A program made the position numbers and the translations under genes. From the NCBI RefSeq assembly GCF_001314875.1, contig NZ_LJZS01000001.1, positions 1 to 64,000 on the forward strand: a stretch of 64,000 bases of DNA, written 5' to 3'. Source of the stretch: Halomonas sp. HL-48. Its GTDB lineage: Bacteria; Pseudomonadota; Gammaproteobacteria; Pseudomonadales; Halomonadaceae. The notes under the pieces were generated by a model. It made no database searches and was not told where the DNA came from. It saw nothing but the letters and a program-made list of their open reading frames with translations. This document shows, piece after piece, positions 44,787 to 56,453 of this stretch (position 1 is the first letter of the stretch; each line of letters opens with the position of its first letter).

Positions 44787-45437
44787 ATGTCTGATGCCCC
44801 CCGTGCCTGGCCGCTTGGGTTCCGCACTACCTTGATCAAGGCCATTCTATATGTGCTGGGGATTGGCGCCATTGCCCAGGGTGCTTTCCTTGAAGCGCTC
44901 TATCTCCCCGAAGTGCGCTTCAGTGAGCTTGGCTTTACCGAGCTGACCCAAACCCTGACGCTTGCCGTGAGCTGCGTCCTGCTGCTGTACGTACGCCATG
45001 TCCTCAAGGTATGGCCCACGGTGACGCTACTGCTGCTGGCGTTTATCGGCTCGTCACTGGTTCGCGAGCAGGATGCCTTTCTGGATCAGTACATCGCTGA
45101 CGGTACCTGGCAAATCATTGTCTCGATCATCGTGGTGCCCTCATTGATCTGGGTCGTCATGCATCGGCGCCGCTTTCTGGACGAGTTCGTGCATTACAGC
45201 AACTCGTTTTCCTTCGGCCTGTTCACCGCTGGCGTATTGACCACCTATATCTTTTCGCGGCTGTACGGTCGTCAGGACTTCTGGAGAGCGGTGTTGCAGG
45301 ATAGTTTCGTGAGAGAGTTCAAGGATGTCGCCGAGGAAGTGGTCGAGCTGCTGGGCTATTCCCTGATCCTTATCGCCACGATTGAGCTGATGCTGCTCGC
45401 CCGCCGCGTGCATAAAGCGCGCCTCGAACGCGCCTAG
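44787..45437 (+). CDS. Polytopic membrane protein of unknown function
   Basis: The 216-residue protein has about six predicted membrane helices (roughly 17-36, 51-68, 76-90, 108-126, 138-157, 188-206) separated by short loops, with several charged residues in the fifth loop. I do not recognise a family. It is a single gene between a LysR regulator and the rpoD operon terminator. Function cannot be inferred. Confidence 0.6.
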   Translation: MSDAPRAWPLGFRTTLIKAILYVLGIGAIAQGAFLEALYLPEVRFSELGFTELTQTLTLAVSCVLLLYVRHVLKVWPTVTLLLLAFIGSSLVREQDAFLDQYIADGTWQIIVSIIVVPSLIWVVMHRRRFLDEFVHYSNSFSFGLFTAGVLTTYIFSRLYGRQDFWRAVLQDSFVREFKDVAEEVVELLGYSLILIATIELMLLARRVHKARLERA

Positions 45438-45477
45438 CTATGCGGCTGCATAAATTTCTACAGCTGCATAAATGAAC

Positions 45478-45513
45478 AAAAAAAAGCCCGCCGTTGGAAA
45501 CGGCGGGCTTTTT
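45478..45513. terminator. Bidirectional terminator between the membrane protein gene and rpoD
   Basis: AAAAAGCCCGCCGTT-GGA-AACGGCGGGCTTTTT has a 10-bp GC stem flanked by A and T runs, so it can stop transcripts from both sides. Confidence 0.95.
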
Positions 45514-45531
45514 GACGTATGGCGCTGGGCG

Positions 45532-47379
<1,848 letters not shown>

Positions 47380-47597
47380 AGAAACCCTATCTCGACGAAG
47401 AAGAATGAAGCACCTGAAGCGCTGATGTAAAAAACCTAACAAGCCGAACAGTATAGCGCGATCGGCTCGAGTTTTTCCAGTTTGTGTATTTGCGCTGTCA
47501 TTTAGGTGTGTTAGGTTGATTGGTTTGCCATTTTTTAACCATGGCTATTACCTTGAGGCGATGCGGCGTTTTTTCAACCCGCGCCCGCCGCGTAACG

Positions 47598-49457
47598 TCA
47601 TTGTTGGCGCTGGGACAGCTCCATGACCAGGCTCGCCAGACGCTGTCGCTGGGCCTTGTCTAGTTTCTGCCCGTCGCGCTCCTGCGCGAGCAACGCCTCA
47701 TATTCCTCACGCGGCGATTGCTGTCGCTGAACATGACTCAAATGCGCCACCAAACCAGCCAGCTCGGTTTCCCGCGCCGCTTTGGGAATCAGCAGCTCTC
47801 GCTGGGCAAAGGCCGCCAACTGAGCGCCTTCAGCACTGCCCTGAAAGTGCGCCAGAATGACCTGAGGGCTGCGATAACGCCCGGCCCGCAGAAGCGCCAG
47901 CAATTCCTGACACAGACGCACTTCATCACCCTGCGGCCCTTCGCTGTCCGGCAGCCAGGTGTCTTTTTCCGGCAGGCTTGCCACCAGCCCTGGCTCGTGG
48001 AGCAACAGCTGGATGATGCGCCCGACCGGCGACAGCGCCTGCCCACGCCCTGCTTTGCGTGGGGAAGCGTGTGACGACGACTGGGAAACCGTCGCGTCAG
48101 CCGTTTCGGCCGGCTTGCCTCGGGCCTGCTGCTGGCGCGCCTGCGCCGCGACGCGTTTTTCCAGCAGCCCTCTGAGCTGTTCCTGGGCCAAACCGCTACG
48201 CTTGGCCAACGCTTCCAGCATTAACGATTTGAGCATGCCCTCGGGCACTTTGTTCAATGCTTCGAGCACTTGGCTTGCAAACCGCTCTCGGCCTTCCACG
48301 GTGTTGAGGTCGCGCCCCTGGGCGGCCTGCTCAAACAGAAACTCGGAGAGCGGCATCGCGCAGGTGACACGGTCCTGGAAGGCCTCGGTACCCTCGCGGC
48401 GCACCAGGGTATCCGGATCATCGCCTTCCGGCAGAAACAGAAAGCGGGCCTCACGGCCGTCGATCATCATCGGCAGCGCGGTTTCCAGCGCCCGGCTTGC
48501 CGCCTGGCGCCCGGCACGGTCACCGTCGAAACAAAACACCACGCGACTCACCAGCCGAAAAAGACGGCTCAAGTGATCTTCGGTGGTGGCGGTTCCCAGC
48601 GTGGCAACGGCGTTGTGAATGCCGTACTGCGCCAACGCCACGACGTCCATGTAGCCCTCCACCATGACCAGCTGCTCGAGCCTGTTGGACGCCTGACGAG
48701 CTTCATAGAGGCCGTAAAGCTCGCGCCCCTTGTGAAACACCGGCGTCTCGGGGGAGTTGAGATATTTGGGCTGATCATCGCCCATCACCCGCCCACCAAA
48801 GGCGATGGTGCGCCCACGCAGATCGCGAATCGGGAACATCACCCGGTCACGAAAGCGGTCGTAGGTACGCCCGGTATCTTCACGATGAATCAGCAGGCCG
48901 TATTCCGTCTGAACCGGCTCGCTGATCCCGCGTTCACTCAAGTGTTGCTTGAGCGCTTCCCACCCTCCTGGCGCGTAGCCAATGCCGTAGGCGTCGATCA
49001 CTTCGCTGGAGAGACCACGCTCGTGCAGATACTGCTTGGCGCCCTGTCCTTCCTGCATCTTCAGTCGCTCACGATAGAAACTCGCGGCCAGCTCAAGCAG
49101 GTTGACGCCTTCCTTACGTTTTTTCTCACGCTGCTGGGCGCGGGGGTCGTCGGCGCCCTCGCGGGGCACTTCAATCCCGAGGCGTCCGGCCAACTGGTCG
49201 ACGGCCTCGGGAAACGGCAGCTTGTCGTACTCCATCAGGAAACGCAGCGCGTTACCATGCTCCCCGCAGCCAAAGCAGTGGTAAAACTGCTTGTCGGCAC
49301 TCACCGTAAACGACGGTGTTTTTTCCTGGTGGAAGGGGCACAGGCCCGAATAGTTGCGACCTGCCTTTTTGAGCTGCACACGCTCGCCGACCACTTCCAC
49401 CACATCAACGCGGCCGAGGAGATCGTCGATAAATCGCTGTGGAATTTGGCCAGCCAT
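47598..49457 (-). CDS. dnaG: DNA primase
   Basis: The 619-residue primase has an N-terminal CHC2 zinc finger (CPFHQEKTPSFTVS and CFGCGEHGNALRF), a TOPRIM catalytic domain (VEGYMDVVALAQYG, FDGDRAGRQAA) and a C-terminal DnaB-interaction domain. It starts MAGQIPQRF at 49457; the upstream ATG at 49469 sits directly on its GAGG and is less likely. It makes RNA primers at the fork. It is flanked by rpsU and rpoD in the conserved order. Confidence 0.97.
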   Translation of the reverse strand: MAGQIPQRFIDDLLGRVDVVEVVGERVQLKKAGRNYSGLCPFHQEKTPSFTVSADKQFYHCFGCGEHGNALRFLMEYDKLPFPEAVDQLAGRLGIEVPREGADDPRAQQREKKRKEGVNLLELAASFYRERLKMQEGQGAKQYLHERGLSSEVIDAYGIGYAPGGWEALKQHLSERGISEPVQTEYGLLIHREDTGRTYDRFRDRVMFPIRDLRGRTIAFGGRVMGDDQPKYLNSPETPVFHKGRELYGLYEARQASNRLEQLVMVEGYMDVVALAQYGIHNAVATLGTATTEDHLSRLFRLVSRVVFCFDGDRAGRQAASRALETALPMMIDGREARFLFLPEGDDPDTLVRREGTEAFQDRVTCAMPLSEFLFEQAAQGRDLNTVEGRERFASQVLEALNKVPEGMLKSLMLEALAKRSGLAQEQLRGLLEKRVAAQARQQQARGKPAETADATVSQSSSHASPRKAGRGQALSPVGRIIQLLLHEPGLVASLPEKDTWLPDSEGPQGDEVRLCQELLALLRAGRYRSPQVILAHFQGSAEGAQLAAFAQRELLIPKAARETELAGLVAHLSHVQRQQSPREEYEALLAQERDGQKLDKAQRQRLASLVMELSQRQQ

Positions 49458-49550
49458 GGACGCGGGCATCCTCGCGCGGGGCGCTGATTCGCGAACCTAA
49501 CGTCATCAGACCATGCGTCCGATCACCTTAGACACGCTCAGGTAAAACGC

Positions 49551-49582
49551 AAAACAAGCGGCCACCTAAGTGGCGGCCGCTT
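49551..49582 (-). terminator. Intraoperonic terminator/attenuator between rpsU and dnaG
   Basis: On the minus strand AAGCGGCC...GGCCGCTT with an inner GCCAC/GTGGC alternative stem is followed by TTGTTTT. It lies 51 bases past rpsU, where E. coli also carries a terminator that lowers dnaG expression relative to rpsU. Confidence 0.7.
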
Positions 49583-49632
49583 GGCATCCCTCTTGAAACA
49601 CGCAAAGCGTTAACAGCGTGTTCCGGTACGGA

Positions 49633-49848
49633 TCAATAGAGCCGTTCGAAACGCTTTTGCTCACGCTGAACTTTCTTGGCGTGACGTTTTACGGCAGCTG
49701 CCGCTTTGCGCTTGCGCTCAGCAGTCGGCTTCTCGTAGTGCTCGCGGCGGCGTACTTCAGAGAGCACACCGGCTTTTTCGCAAGAACGCTTGAAGCGACG
49801 CAGGGCGACGTCAAACGGCTCGTTATCACGTACTTTTACAGAAGGCAT
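49633..49848 (-). CDS. rpsU: 30S ribosomal protein S21
   Basis: The 71-residue basic protein ([19 protein letters not shown] opening, Lys/Arg-rich tail) is a standard-length S21, involved in 16S rRNA anti-Shine-Dalgarno accessibility. It is first in the rpsU-dnaG-rpoD operon and is divergent from tsaD, as in most gammaproteobacteria. Confidence 0.98.
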   Translation of the reverse strand: MPSVKVRDNEPFDVALRRFKRSCEKAGVLSEVRRREHYEKPTAERKRKAAAAVKRHAKKVQREQKRFERLY

Positions 49849-50048
49849 TAAGCACTCACCTACCTTAAGGAGTCTTGAGTTCGGATAGTACGCGCACCGT
49901 TAAAGCATGTTTGCGAGTACAGTGCACGACCCAGTTTTACAGCGCACAACAGTCTAATCCTGCTTGCCTGGCTTTGCAAATGCTAACGCCCACCCGGCGC
50001 CTGGGATGCTAAACTACGGCGACTATTTTTTTACAGAGTTACTGTCCT

Positions 50049-51098
50049 ATGCGCGTACTGGGCATTGAAACGTCCTGCGATGAAACCGGCGTCGCCATTT
50101 ACGATACCTCGCTGAGCGGCGGCCAGGGCCTGCTGGCCGATGCGCTCTACAGCCAGATCGCCATGCACACCGACTTCGGCGGTGTGGTCCCCGAACTCGC
50201 GTCGCGGGATCATACCCGCAAGCTGTTGCCGCTGATCGAACAGGTACTCAACGACGCCAGACTGAAGCGTCAGGACCTGGACGGCATCGCCTACACCGCC
50301 GGCCCTGGGCTTGTCGGCGCGCTCATGGTGGGCGCCAGCACCGCCCATGGCATGGCCCGTGGCCTGGGCATTCCAGTGCTTGGTGTGCATCACATGGAAG
50401 GCCATTTATTAGCGCCCATGCTGGAGGACAACGCCCCAGCATTTCCGTTTGTGGCACTGCTGGTATCCGGCGGTCACACCCAACTGGTCGACGTCCAGGG
50501 CCTCGGGCACTACCAGCTGCTGGGCGAATCGGTGGACGACGCGGCCGGCGAAGCCTTCGACAAGGCCGCCAAAATGCTCGGCCTCGCCTACCCGGGCGGG
50601 CCTCAGGTGGCCGCGCTGGCCGAACAGGGGGACCCCGGGCGTTTTCGTTTCCCCCGCCCGATGACCGATCGGCCGGGACTGGATTTCAGCTTCTCGGGCC
50701 TGAAGACCCATACCCTAACGGCCATTCGCCAACTCGATGCGGCGGGCGAGCTCGACGATCAGGCCCGCGCCGACGTGGCCCGTGCGTTTGAAGAAGCAGT
50801 GGTCGACACCCTGGTCATCAAGTGCCGCCGCGCGCTGGATCAAACCGGCCTCAAACGGCTGGTGGTCGCAGGGGGAGTGAGCGCCAATCATCGGCTGCGC
50901 GAACGGCTTGCCCAGGCCTGCGAAAAGCGCCAGGCAACGGCGTATTATCCACGCGGGCGTTTTTGCACTGACAACGGCGCCATGATTGCTTACGTGGGCG
51001 CCCAGCGGCTCGTCGCCGGCGAGCACGACGCAAGCGGCATCATGCAGGCCACACCGCGCTGGCCGCTCGCCGATCTGGCGGCACCGGTCGCGCCCTAG
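50049..51098 (+). CDS. tsaD: tRNA N6-threonylcarbamoyladenosine (t6A) synthase catalytic subunit
   Basis: The 349-residue Kae1/TsaD protein opens [18 protein letters not shown], with the metal-binding [10 protein letters not shown], the nucleotide-binding [11 protein letters not shown] and [13 protein letters not shown], and the closing [13 protein letters not shown] motif. With TsaB, TsaC and TsaE it modifies A37 of ANN-decoding tRNAs. It is divergent from rpsU and convergent with plsY. Confidence 0.97.
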   Translation: MRVLGIETSCDETGVAIYDTSLSGGQGLLADALYSQIAMHTDFGGVVPELASRDHTRKLLPLIEQVLNDARLKRQDLDGIAYTAGPGLVGALMVGASTAHGMARGLGIPVLGVHHMEGHLLAPMLEDNAPAFPFVALLVSGGHTQLVDVQGLGHYQLLGESVDDAAGEAFDKAAKMLGLAYPGGPQVAALAEQGDPGRFRFPRPMTDRPGLDFSFSGLKTHTLTAIRQLDAAGELDDQARADVARAFEEAVVDTLVIKCRRALDQTGLKRLVVAGGVSANHRLRERLAQACEKRQATAYYPRGRFCTDNGAMIAYVGAQRLVAGEHDASGIMQATPRWPLADLAAPVAP

Positions 51099-51104
51099 CC
51101 GCTC

Positions 51105-51677
51105 TCAGGAGCCGCCAAAAGGCGGCTCCTCGCCACGCCGAAGCCGGCGGATATTGAGCGCATGACGGGCCAGCACCAGCAGACTGAACCCGCCAACCAC
51201 GACCACATAAGACGGCGCAAGCCAGGCACATACCAGCGGTGCCGCCAGCGCGCTCATCAGCGAGGCCAGCGCGGCCGTTCTTAGCCGCCAGGCCAGAAGC
51301 GCCCAGATCAGCGCACTGATAAGCGCCACCTCGGGCACCAACACCAGCAGCACGCCGAACGCACTGGCAACGGCCTTGCCGCCGCGAAACCCATGCCATA
51401 GCGGATAGCTGTGACCCAGCAGTACGGCCAGCCCGACCAGTCCCTGTAGCCATACCGGCAAGCCCGACAGCTTGGCCGCAAGCACGGCCGGCATGCCTTT
51501 CAGCGCATCCAGCAGCAGGGTCATCGCGGCCAGGCGCGGGCCATACAGGCGCAGCACGTTGGAAAAGCCGGGATTACGCGACCCGCACTGTCGCGGATCG
51601 GGCACGCCTGACCAGCGGCAGACGCTCAGCGCCGCCAGCCAACTACCGCTGACATACCCCACCACTATCCATATCAT
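51105..51677 (-). CDS. plsY: Glycerol-3-phosphate acyltransferase PlsY
   Basis: The 190-residue inner-membrane protein has about five helices, the motif SRNPGFSNVLRLYG (motif 1 with the key Asn and Gly) and GHSYPLWHGFRGGKAVASAFG (motif 2). It transfers acyl from acyl-phosphate to glycerol-3-phosphate, starting phospholipid synthesis. The start is ATG at 51677 (MIWIVVGYVSGSWL); the frame upstream overlaps folB antisense and is not real. Confidence 0.95.
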   Translation of the reverse strand: MIWIVVGYVSGSWLAALSVCRWSGVPDPRQCGSRNPGFSNVLRLYGPRLAAMTLLLDALKGMPAVLAAKLSGLPVWLQGLVGLAVLLGHSYPLWHGFRGGKAVASAFGVLLVLVPEVALISALIWALLAWRLRTAALASLMSALAAPLVCAWLAPSYVVVVGGFSLLVLARHALNIRRLRRGEEPPFGGS

Positions 51678-51767
51678 GCCATTGTGCTCACTTTGCCCCC
51701 GCGGCGGCTGTTGCTCAGCGCTTTGCTCACGTACAATCGCTCGCTCGTTGGCTTTTGGGGAAGGCCC

Positions 51768-52148
51768 ATGGACCGCATTTTCATTGAAGCGCTTGAGGTC
51801 GACACCATCATCGGTGTCTACGATTGGGAGCGCACCATCCATCAGTCGCTGCGGCTCGACTTGACGCTGGCGACCGACATTCGCCCGGCGGCCGCCACCG
51901 ATGACCTGCGTCTGACGCTGGATTACGCGGCCATTTGCCAGCGAATTCACCAGTTCGCCGATACCCATGAATTTGCCCTGGTAGAAACCTTTGCCGAACG
52001 GCTAACCGACTGCCTGCGCAATGACTTCCCCATCAGTTGGCTGCGCCTGACCGTACGCAAGCCCGGCGCGGTACCCAGCGCCGGCAGCGTCGGCCTTGAG
52101 ATTACCCGTGGCACGCTACCCGAGACCCATGGAGCGCCGCAACCATGA
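51768..52148 (+). CDS. folB: Dihydroneopterin aldolase
   Basis: The 126-residue FolB protein (MDRIFIEALEVDTIIGVYDWER) has the family's conserved catalytic surroundings, including Lys in LTVRKPGAVPSA. It cleaves dihydroneopterin in folate synthesis. The start at 51768 is the conserved one; upstream frame to 51684 is shadow. It overlaps folK by ATGA. Confidence 0.95.
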   Translation: MDRIFIEALEVDTIIGVYDWERTIHQSLRLDLTLATDIRPAAATDDLRLTLDYAAICQRIHQFADTHEFALVETFAERLTDCLRNDFPISWLRLTVRKPGAVPSAGSVGLEITRGTLPETHGAPQP

Positions 52149-52690
52149 GCTTAGTGACCGTTAGCCTGGGCAGCAATATCAAACCTGCCCGACATATTCG
52201 CTTGTGCCTAGACGCGCTGGCCGAAACCTTCGGCAGTCTGGCCATTTCGCGGGTATTCGAGAGCGAACCCGTCGGCTTCGACGACCAGCGTAACTTCTAT
52301 AATCTGGTGGTGGCGTTTCACAGCGACTGGACGCCGGGCGAGCTTCAGGCGTGGGCCAAACAGCTGGAAATCGACCACGGCCGAACACCAGCCATGACCA
52401 AGTACAGCCCCCGCGCGCTGGACATCGACCTACTGACCGTAGGCAACGCCTGCGGCGTTATCGACGACATCGCCCTGCCCCGCGCCGAAATCGACTATAA
52501 CGCCTTTGTTCTGCAGCCGCTGGCTGAACTGCTACCGACGACACCGCATCCCCGCTGCCATACCCCCTACGCTACGCTGTGGGCGAATTTTTCGCTGGGC
52601 AGCCAGCGCCTGTGGGCAATCGATTTTGTCTGGCAGGATCGCTGGGTGTCCCAAGCCGATCCGCTGCCGCGCCAGGCGATGGCCCGCTAG
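52145..52690 (+). CDS. folK: 6-hydroxymethyl-7,8-dihydropterin pyrophosphokinase
   Basis: The 181-residue HPPK opens VTVSLGSNIKPARH and has GFDDQRNFYNLVVAF and SPRALDIDLLTVG, the latter with the Asp residues that bind magnesium. It phosphorylates the FolB product. The segment after about 160 (WQDRWVSQADPLPRQ) is a short tail. It is translationally coupled to folB. Confidence 0.95.
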   Translation: MSLVTVSLGSNIKPARHIRLCLDALAETFGSLAISRVFESEPVGFDDQRNFYNLVVAFHSDWTPGELQAWAKQLEIDHGRTPAMTKYSPRALDIDLLTVGNACGVIDDIALPRAEIDYNAFVLQPLAELLPTTPHPRCHTPYATLWANFSLGSQRLWAIDFVWQDRWVSQADPLPRQAMAR

Positions 52691-52698
52691 CGTGCGCG

Positions 52699-53823
52699 CT
52701 ACCCCAGCGCCTCGGCGATCGCCAGCCGCCGGCGCTCCTTGAGCGCCGCGCCCAACGCGGCGCCCCGATAGCCTTCCGCTATCAGCGATTGCGGGCTTAC
52801 GTGACGCGCGGCCTGCCAGGCCGCCTGCAACGTGTCCACCTGCTTGGGCGCCAACTCCCGGACAAGCATCAACTGGGCGTCCACCTGGCGGGGCTTGCGC
52901 CAGGCATCCAGACGCTCAAACCAATCAGCAACCGCCGACGGCGCTTGATGCTCCGCTACCATTGCCTGGGTAAGCGCCACATGACGCGCTAGCGCTGCGA
53001 CGGCATTGGGCAGACGCAACCGCTCAGCGAGGGCATCGCGCTGCGCCTCGCTCAAGGGCGACACCATCAGTGCATAACGCCAGTCGCCGTGGGCCAGGGC
53101 GTCGCTTTCAAGCGCCGGCGCCATGGCAGCGATGCCTGTACGCAACGCCTCACCGGAAAGCTCCGGCCACCACGTGGTCGAGGCGCCGCACTCGTCGAGC
53201 GCCCTGAAGTAGCTCGCTGGTGCCGCCTCGCCTAGCGCCTTGGCGGTTTCCTGCCAGACCCGCTCAGCGGCCAGATAAGCCAGCTCGCCGCTGGTGCTGA
53301 CCTCCGCCATCAGCGCCCGTGTTTCCGGGGCAATGGTAAAATCAAGCGGCTGGTAACGGGACAGGAAGCGCGCCGTGCGCAGCACCCGAAGCGGGTCCTC
53401 GCTGAACGCCGGCGATACATGCCGCAACCGCCGCGCCTGGATATCCTGCTGCCCGTTAAAGGGGTCAATCAGCGTGCCGTCGGGCGCTTCGGCAATCGCA
53501 TTGATGGTCAGATCGCGGCGCAGCAGGTCGTCTTCCAGCGTTACCTCGGGGCTGGCAATCACCTGAAAGCCGGCGTAGCCGTGCCCGGCTTTACGCTCGG
53601 TGCGCGCCAAGGCGTACTCTTCGGCGCTGTCAGGGTGAAGAAATACCGGAAAGTCACGGCCTACTGGCTTGAAGCCTCGCTGCAACATGATCTCGGGCGT
53701 CGCACCCACGACCACCCAATCGTTGTCGTAGACCGGCCAGCCCAGCAGCCGGTCGCGAACGGCGCCGCCCACGCGGTAGACCTCGAGCCCGGCAATCCTG
53801 GGGTCCTCATGCGCTGTCGTCAT
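52699..53823 (-). CDS. cca: CCA-adding tRNA nucleotidyltransferase
   Basis: The 374-residue class II nucleotidyltransferase has [14 protein letters not shown], the DxD motif in [24 protein letters not shown], and the [13 protein letters not shown] neck region. No HD phosphohydrolase motif is visible, so it is the shorter form compared with the 412-residue E. coli enzyme. It builds or repairs the 3' CCA of tRNA. The start overlaps the apaH stop by ATGA. Confidence 0.93.
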   Translation of the reverse strand: MTTAHEDPRIAGLEVYRVGGAVRDRLLGWPVYDNDWVVVGATPEIMLQRGFKPVGRDFPVFLHPDSAEEYALARTERKAGHGYAGFQVIASPEVTLEDDLLRRDLTINAIAEAPDGTLIDPFNGQQDIQARRLRHVSPAFSEDPLRVLRTARFLSRYQPLDFTIAPETRALMAEVSTSGELAYLAAERVWQETAKALGEAAPASYFRALDECGASTTWWPELSGEALRTGIAAMAPALESDALAHGDWRYALMVSPLSEAQRDALAERLRLPNAVAALARHVALTQAMVAEHQAPSAVADWFERLDAWRKPRQVDAQLMLVRELAPKQVDTLQAAWQAARHVSPQSLIAEGYRGAALGAALKERRRLAIAEALG

Positions 53824-54644
53824 GGCGCCACCTCCGCTGAGGCGCGGCTGGGCACACGGGTCCGCTCGCCGGTTGCCAGATCGAGCGCGGTCAGCGACCC
53901 TCCCCAGGCGCAGCCGGTATCCAGGGCGTCGACACGCACCCGGGCATCGAGCGTACGTCCCTCAAGGGCCGCCCAGTGACCGAACAGCAGGTGAGGGTCA
54001 TCCTTACGCGGGAACTGAAACCAGGGCGCAAACCCTGGAGGCCCACTAGCCGGGCCCTGATTGGCGGTAAAATCCAGGCGTCCTTCGGGGTCGATAAAGC
54101 GCATGCGCGTCAGCACGTTGACCACGCAGCGCAGGCGGTCCATGCCGTCAAGCGCATCGTCCCAGCGGTCGGGGTGGTTACCGTACAGCTGGCGCAAAAA
54201 GTCACCCGACTGCTCTCCGGCTAACGTGGCCTGCACCTCTTGCGACAGCGCTTCCACCTGATCAAGGCCCCACTGGGGTAGCAGCCCGGCGTGGGTCATC
54301 AGCCAGTCGTCCTGGCGAACCGCCAACGGTCGACTCTGCAACCAGTCAAGCAGCCGCTCCCGGTCGGGGGCCTCAAGCACCGTCTTGAGGCTGTCGTTTT
54401 TTTTGAGCTTGCCACCGCCCCGCGCGGCCACCAGCAAATGAAAATCGTGGTTACCCAATACGCAATGCACGGCACTGCCCAGACGTTCGGCTTCGCGCAG
54501 ACAGGCGAGCGAATCAGGCCCGCGATTGACCAGATCGCCAACCAGCCAGAGCGCATCGCGCCCAGGGTCGAAGCTGAGCTGCTCCAGCAGCGTCACAAAC
54601 TCGGCGTGGCAGCCGTGCAAATCACCGATGGCGTAAGTGCTCAT
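53820..54644 (-). CDS. apaH: Symmetrical bis(5'-nucleosyl)-tetraphosphatase
   Basis: The 274-residue metallophosphatase has the binuclear metal motifs [26 protein letters not shown] and LGNHDFHLL, a later MTHAG, and a C-terminal FGHWAALEG. It splits Ap4A to two ADP. In most relatives apaH directly follows apaG; here a GMC oxidoreductase pair on the opposite strand separates them. It is followed by cca with a four-base overlap. Confidence 0.95.
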   Translation of the reverse strand: MSTYAIGDLHGCHAEFVTLLEQLSFDPGRDALWLVGDLVNRGPDSLACLREAERLGSAVHCVLGNHDFHLLVAARGGGKLKKNDSLKTVLEAPDRERLLDWLQSRPLAVRQDDWLMTHAGLLPQWGLDQVEALSQEVQATLAGEQSGDFLRQLYGNHPDRWDDALDGMDRLRCVVNVLTRMRFIDPEGRLDFTANQGPASGPPGFAPWFQFPRKDDPHLLFGHWAALEGRTLDARVRVDALDTGCAWGGSLTALDLATGERTRVPSRASAEVAP

Positions 54645-54846
54645 GCAGGGGCCTTGTAAAAGAATGAGGAGTTAAATACTACCATCTCGACGCCCTGCCA
54701 TGCCCGCCGCCCTATCCTCCCGGCGGCGGGCCAGGTCGCAATATCACTGGTGCAAACGGCCAAGCTGAACCACTATTAAGACAGTCATCAATACGAGCTC
54801 GACCTGTCGATCTCGCCCACGCGCCGTCAAGGATAACGTTACCGCT

Positions 54847-55014
54847 ATGCCTATTGATCCCATCCGCCGCGCGCTGTTGCGTGTTTCGAGCCTCGCCGGA
54901 CTCGGCGCGTTATTGCCGCTGATACCATCCGGCCAGGCCGCTGATCACCGGGTTTCACCGCCCCCTGCCAGCGTCCAGGTGGACGGCTGGCTGCTACGCA
55001 CCAGCGATCGCTGA
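54847..55014 (+). CDS. Small Tat-signal protein coupled to a GMC oxidoreductase
   Basis: A 55-residue frame encodes MPIDPIRRALLRVSSLAGLGALL... in its first half: a twin-arginine pair followed by a hydrophobic stretch, then a short polar tail ending LRTSDR. Its stop overlaps the next ATG as TGATG, a classic translational-coupling junction. GMC dehydrogenases often come with a Tat-exported small subunit that carries the catalytic subunit through the Tat pore; here the mature part is unusually short, so it may be truncated. Ribosome binding is weak (AAGGA 14 bases upstream). Family assignment is tentative. Confidence 0.55.
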   Translation: MPIDPIRRALLRVSSLAGLGALLPLIPSGQAADHRVSPPPASVQVDGWLLRTSDR

Positions 55015-56453
55015 TGTATCGCGCATTCGAGACCATCAGCGAGGCGGTGGACGTGTGCATTATCGGCGGCGGCGCTGCCGGCATCGCCATGGCGGTCACC
55101 CTGGCCGATCAGGGGCACCACATTCTGCTCTGCGAGGGAGGTGACGCCGACTATAGCGAACGCTCCCAGGACAGTTACCGGGGTGACCTCGTCGGCGATC
55201 CGTACCACCCATTGGAGACCACGCGCCTGCGCCACCTGGGGGGTTCGACCAATCATTGGGGCGGCATCTGTCGCCCGCTGGATGACTATGACTTCGACGC
55301 CAAGCCAGCGGCCAGCGAGACAGCCTGGCCCATTGAACACGCGACGCTCAGCCCCTACTTACCTGCGGCCATGCGCCTGCTCGACCTGACGAGCGTGCCG
55401 CCGGACGAGCCCATCGACGATGCACCGTTCAAGCGCACCTATTTTTCACTGGGCCCGGCCATCCGGCTAAAAGATAAATACGCCACCACGCTGAGTGAGT
55501 CCACTCGCCTGGAATGCTGCCTGACGGCCAACCTGGTCGCCCTGGACACCGCGAGCGGCCAGGTCAGGCGTGCCACATTCAGAAACTACCGGGGCGATTC
55601 TCGTCAGGTGACGGCATGCTACTTTGTGCTGGCCTGCGGGGGCATCGATAACGCTCGCCTGCTGCTGTGGTGCAACCAGCAGGCCCAAGGAAAGCTGATT
55701 CCCAAGGACGCCACCCTGGGGCGCTACTGGATGGAGCATCCCCACGCCACAGTGGGCAGGGCGCTGCTCTTCGAACCCGCTGCGCTGGGCCTGGACAAAG
55801 ACCACACCGTTTTCCTCTCGCCTGAGGCTCCGGCCATCAACTCGCGGCAGATACTCAACTGCGGCCTGCGGCTGCACCGCATGAACACCGAGGTTACCCA
55901 GCAGCTGATAGACGAGCTGGCAAACCAGGCGCCGACGCTGGCGGGCCGACTGAGCACCTGGCAGGCCCAGGGGCGCGTCATGCACGGCGCCCTGCTGAGA
56001 GCCGCCTGGGAGCAGGAGCCACGCCATGAAAACCGTATTGAACTGAGCGATGAGCGCGACGCGCTGGGCATTCCGCGCACGCGTCTGGTGTGGCGGCAGT
56101 CTGAGCTGGACCGTCGCACTATTCGAGAAAGCATGTTGCTGTTTGGAGAATATCTGCGTGATAGCGACGTGGGGCGGCTACAGCTGGCGGACTGGCTTGC
56201 CGATACGCCGGTGCAGCTGCCCGCCGAAGGCGAGCTCGCCGGTCGCCATCACATGGGCGGCACGCGGATGAGTACCGATCCAGCGCATGGCATCGTGAAT
56301 ACCGACTGTCGCCTGTTTGCCCAGGATAATGTCTACGTAGCGGGCTCGAGCGTGTTCGCAAGCGGCGGTCACGCCAACCCTACCTTGACGCTAGTGCAGC
56401 TTGCCCTGCGACTGTGTGACCACTTGAGCAGCTGGCTGACCAAGAGCGCCTAG
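55014..56453 (+). CDS. GMC-family flavoprotein oxidoreductase
   Basis: The 479-residue FAD enzyme has an N-terminal Rossmann motif (CIIGGGAAGIAMAVTLADQG, residues 15-34), the LGGSTNHWGG motif, and the C-terminal GRHHMGGTRM and HANPTLTLVQLA that carry the catalytic His and Asn. No signal peptide of its own is present. It is coupled to the Tat-signal micro-ORF and inserted between apaG and apaH on the opposite strand. Substrate is an alcohol or sugar, unidentified. Its stop overlaps the convergent apaG stop by four bases. Confidence 0.88.
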   Translation: MYRAFETISEAVDVCIIGGGAAGIAMAVTLADQGHHILLCEGGDADYSERSQDSYRGDLVGDPYHPLETTRLRHLGGSTNHWGGICRPLDDYDFDAKPAASETAWPIEHATLSPYLPAAMRLLDLTSVPPDEPIDDAPFKRTYFSLGPAIRLKDKYATTLSESTRLECCLTANLVALDTASGQVRRATFRNYRGDSRQVTACYFVLACGGIDNARLLLWCNQQAQGKLIPKDATLGRYWMEHPHATVGRALLFEPAALGLDKDHTVFLSPEAPAINSRQILNCGLRLHRMNTEVTQQLIDELANQAPTLAGRLSTWQAQGRVMHGALLRAAWEQEPRHENRIELSDERDALGIPRTRLVWRQSELDRRTIRESMLLFGEYLRDSDVGRLQLADWLADTPVQLPAEGELAGRHHMGGTRMSTDPAHGIVNTDCRLFAQDNVYVAGSSVFASGGHANPTLTLVQLALRLCDHLSSWLTKSA

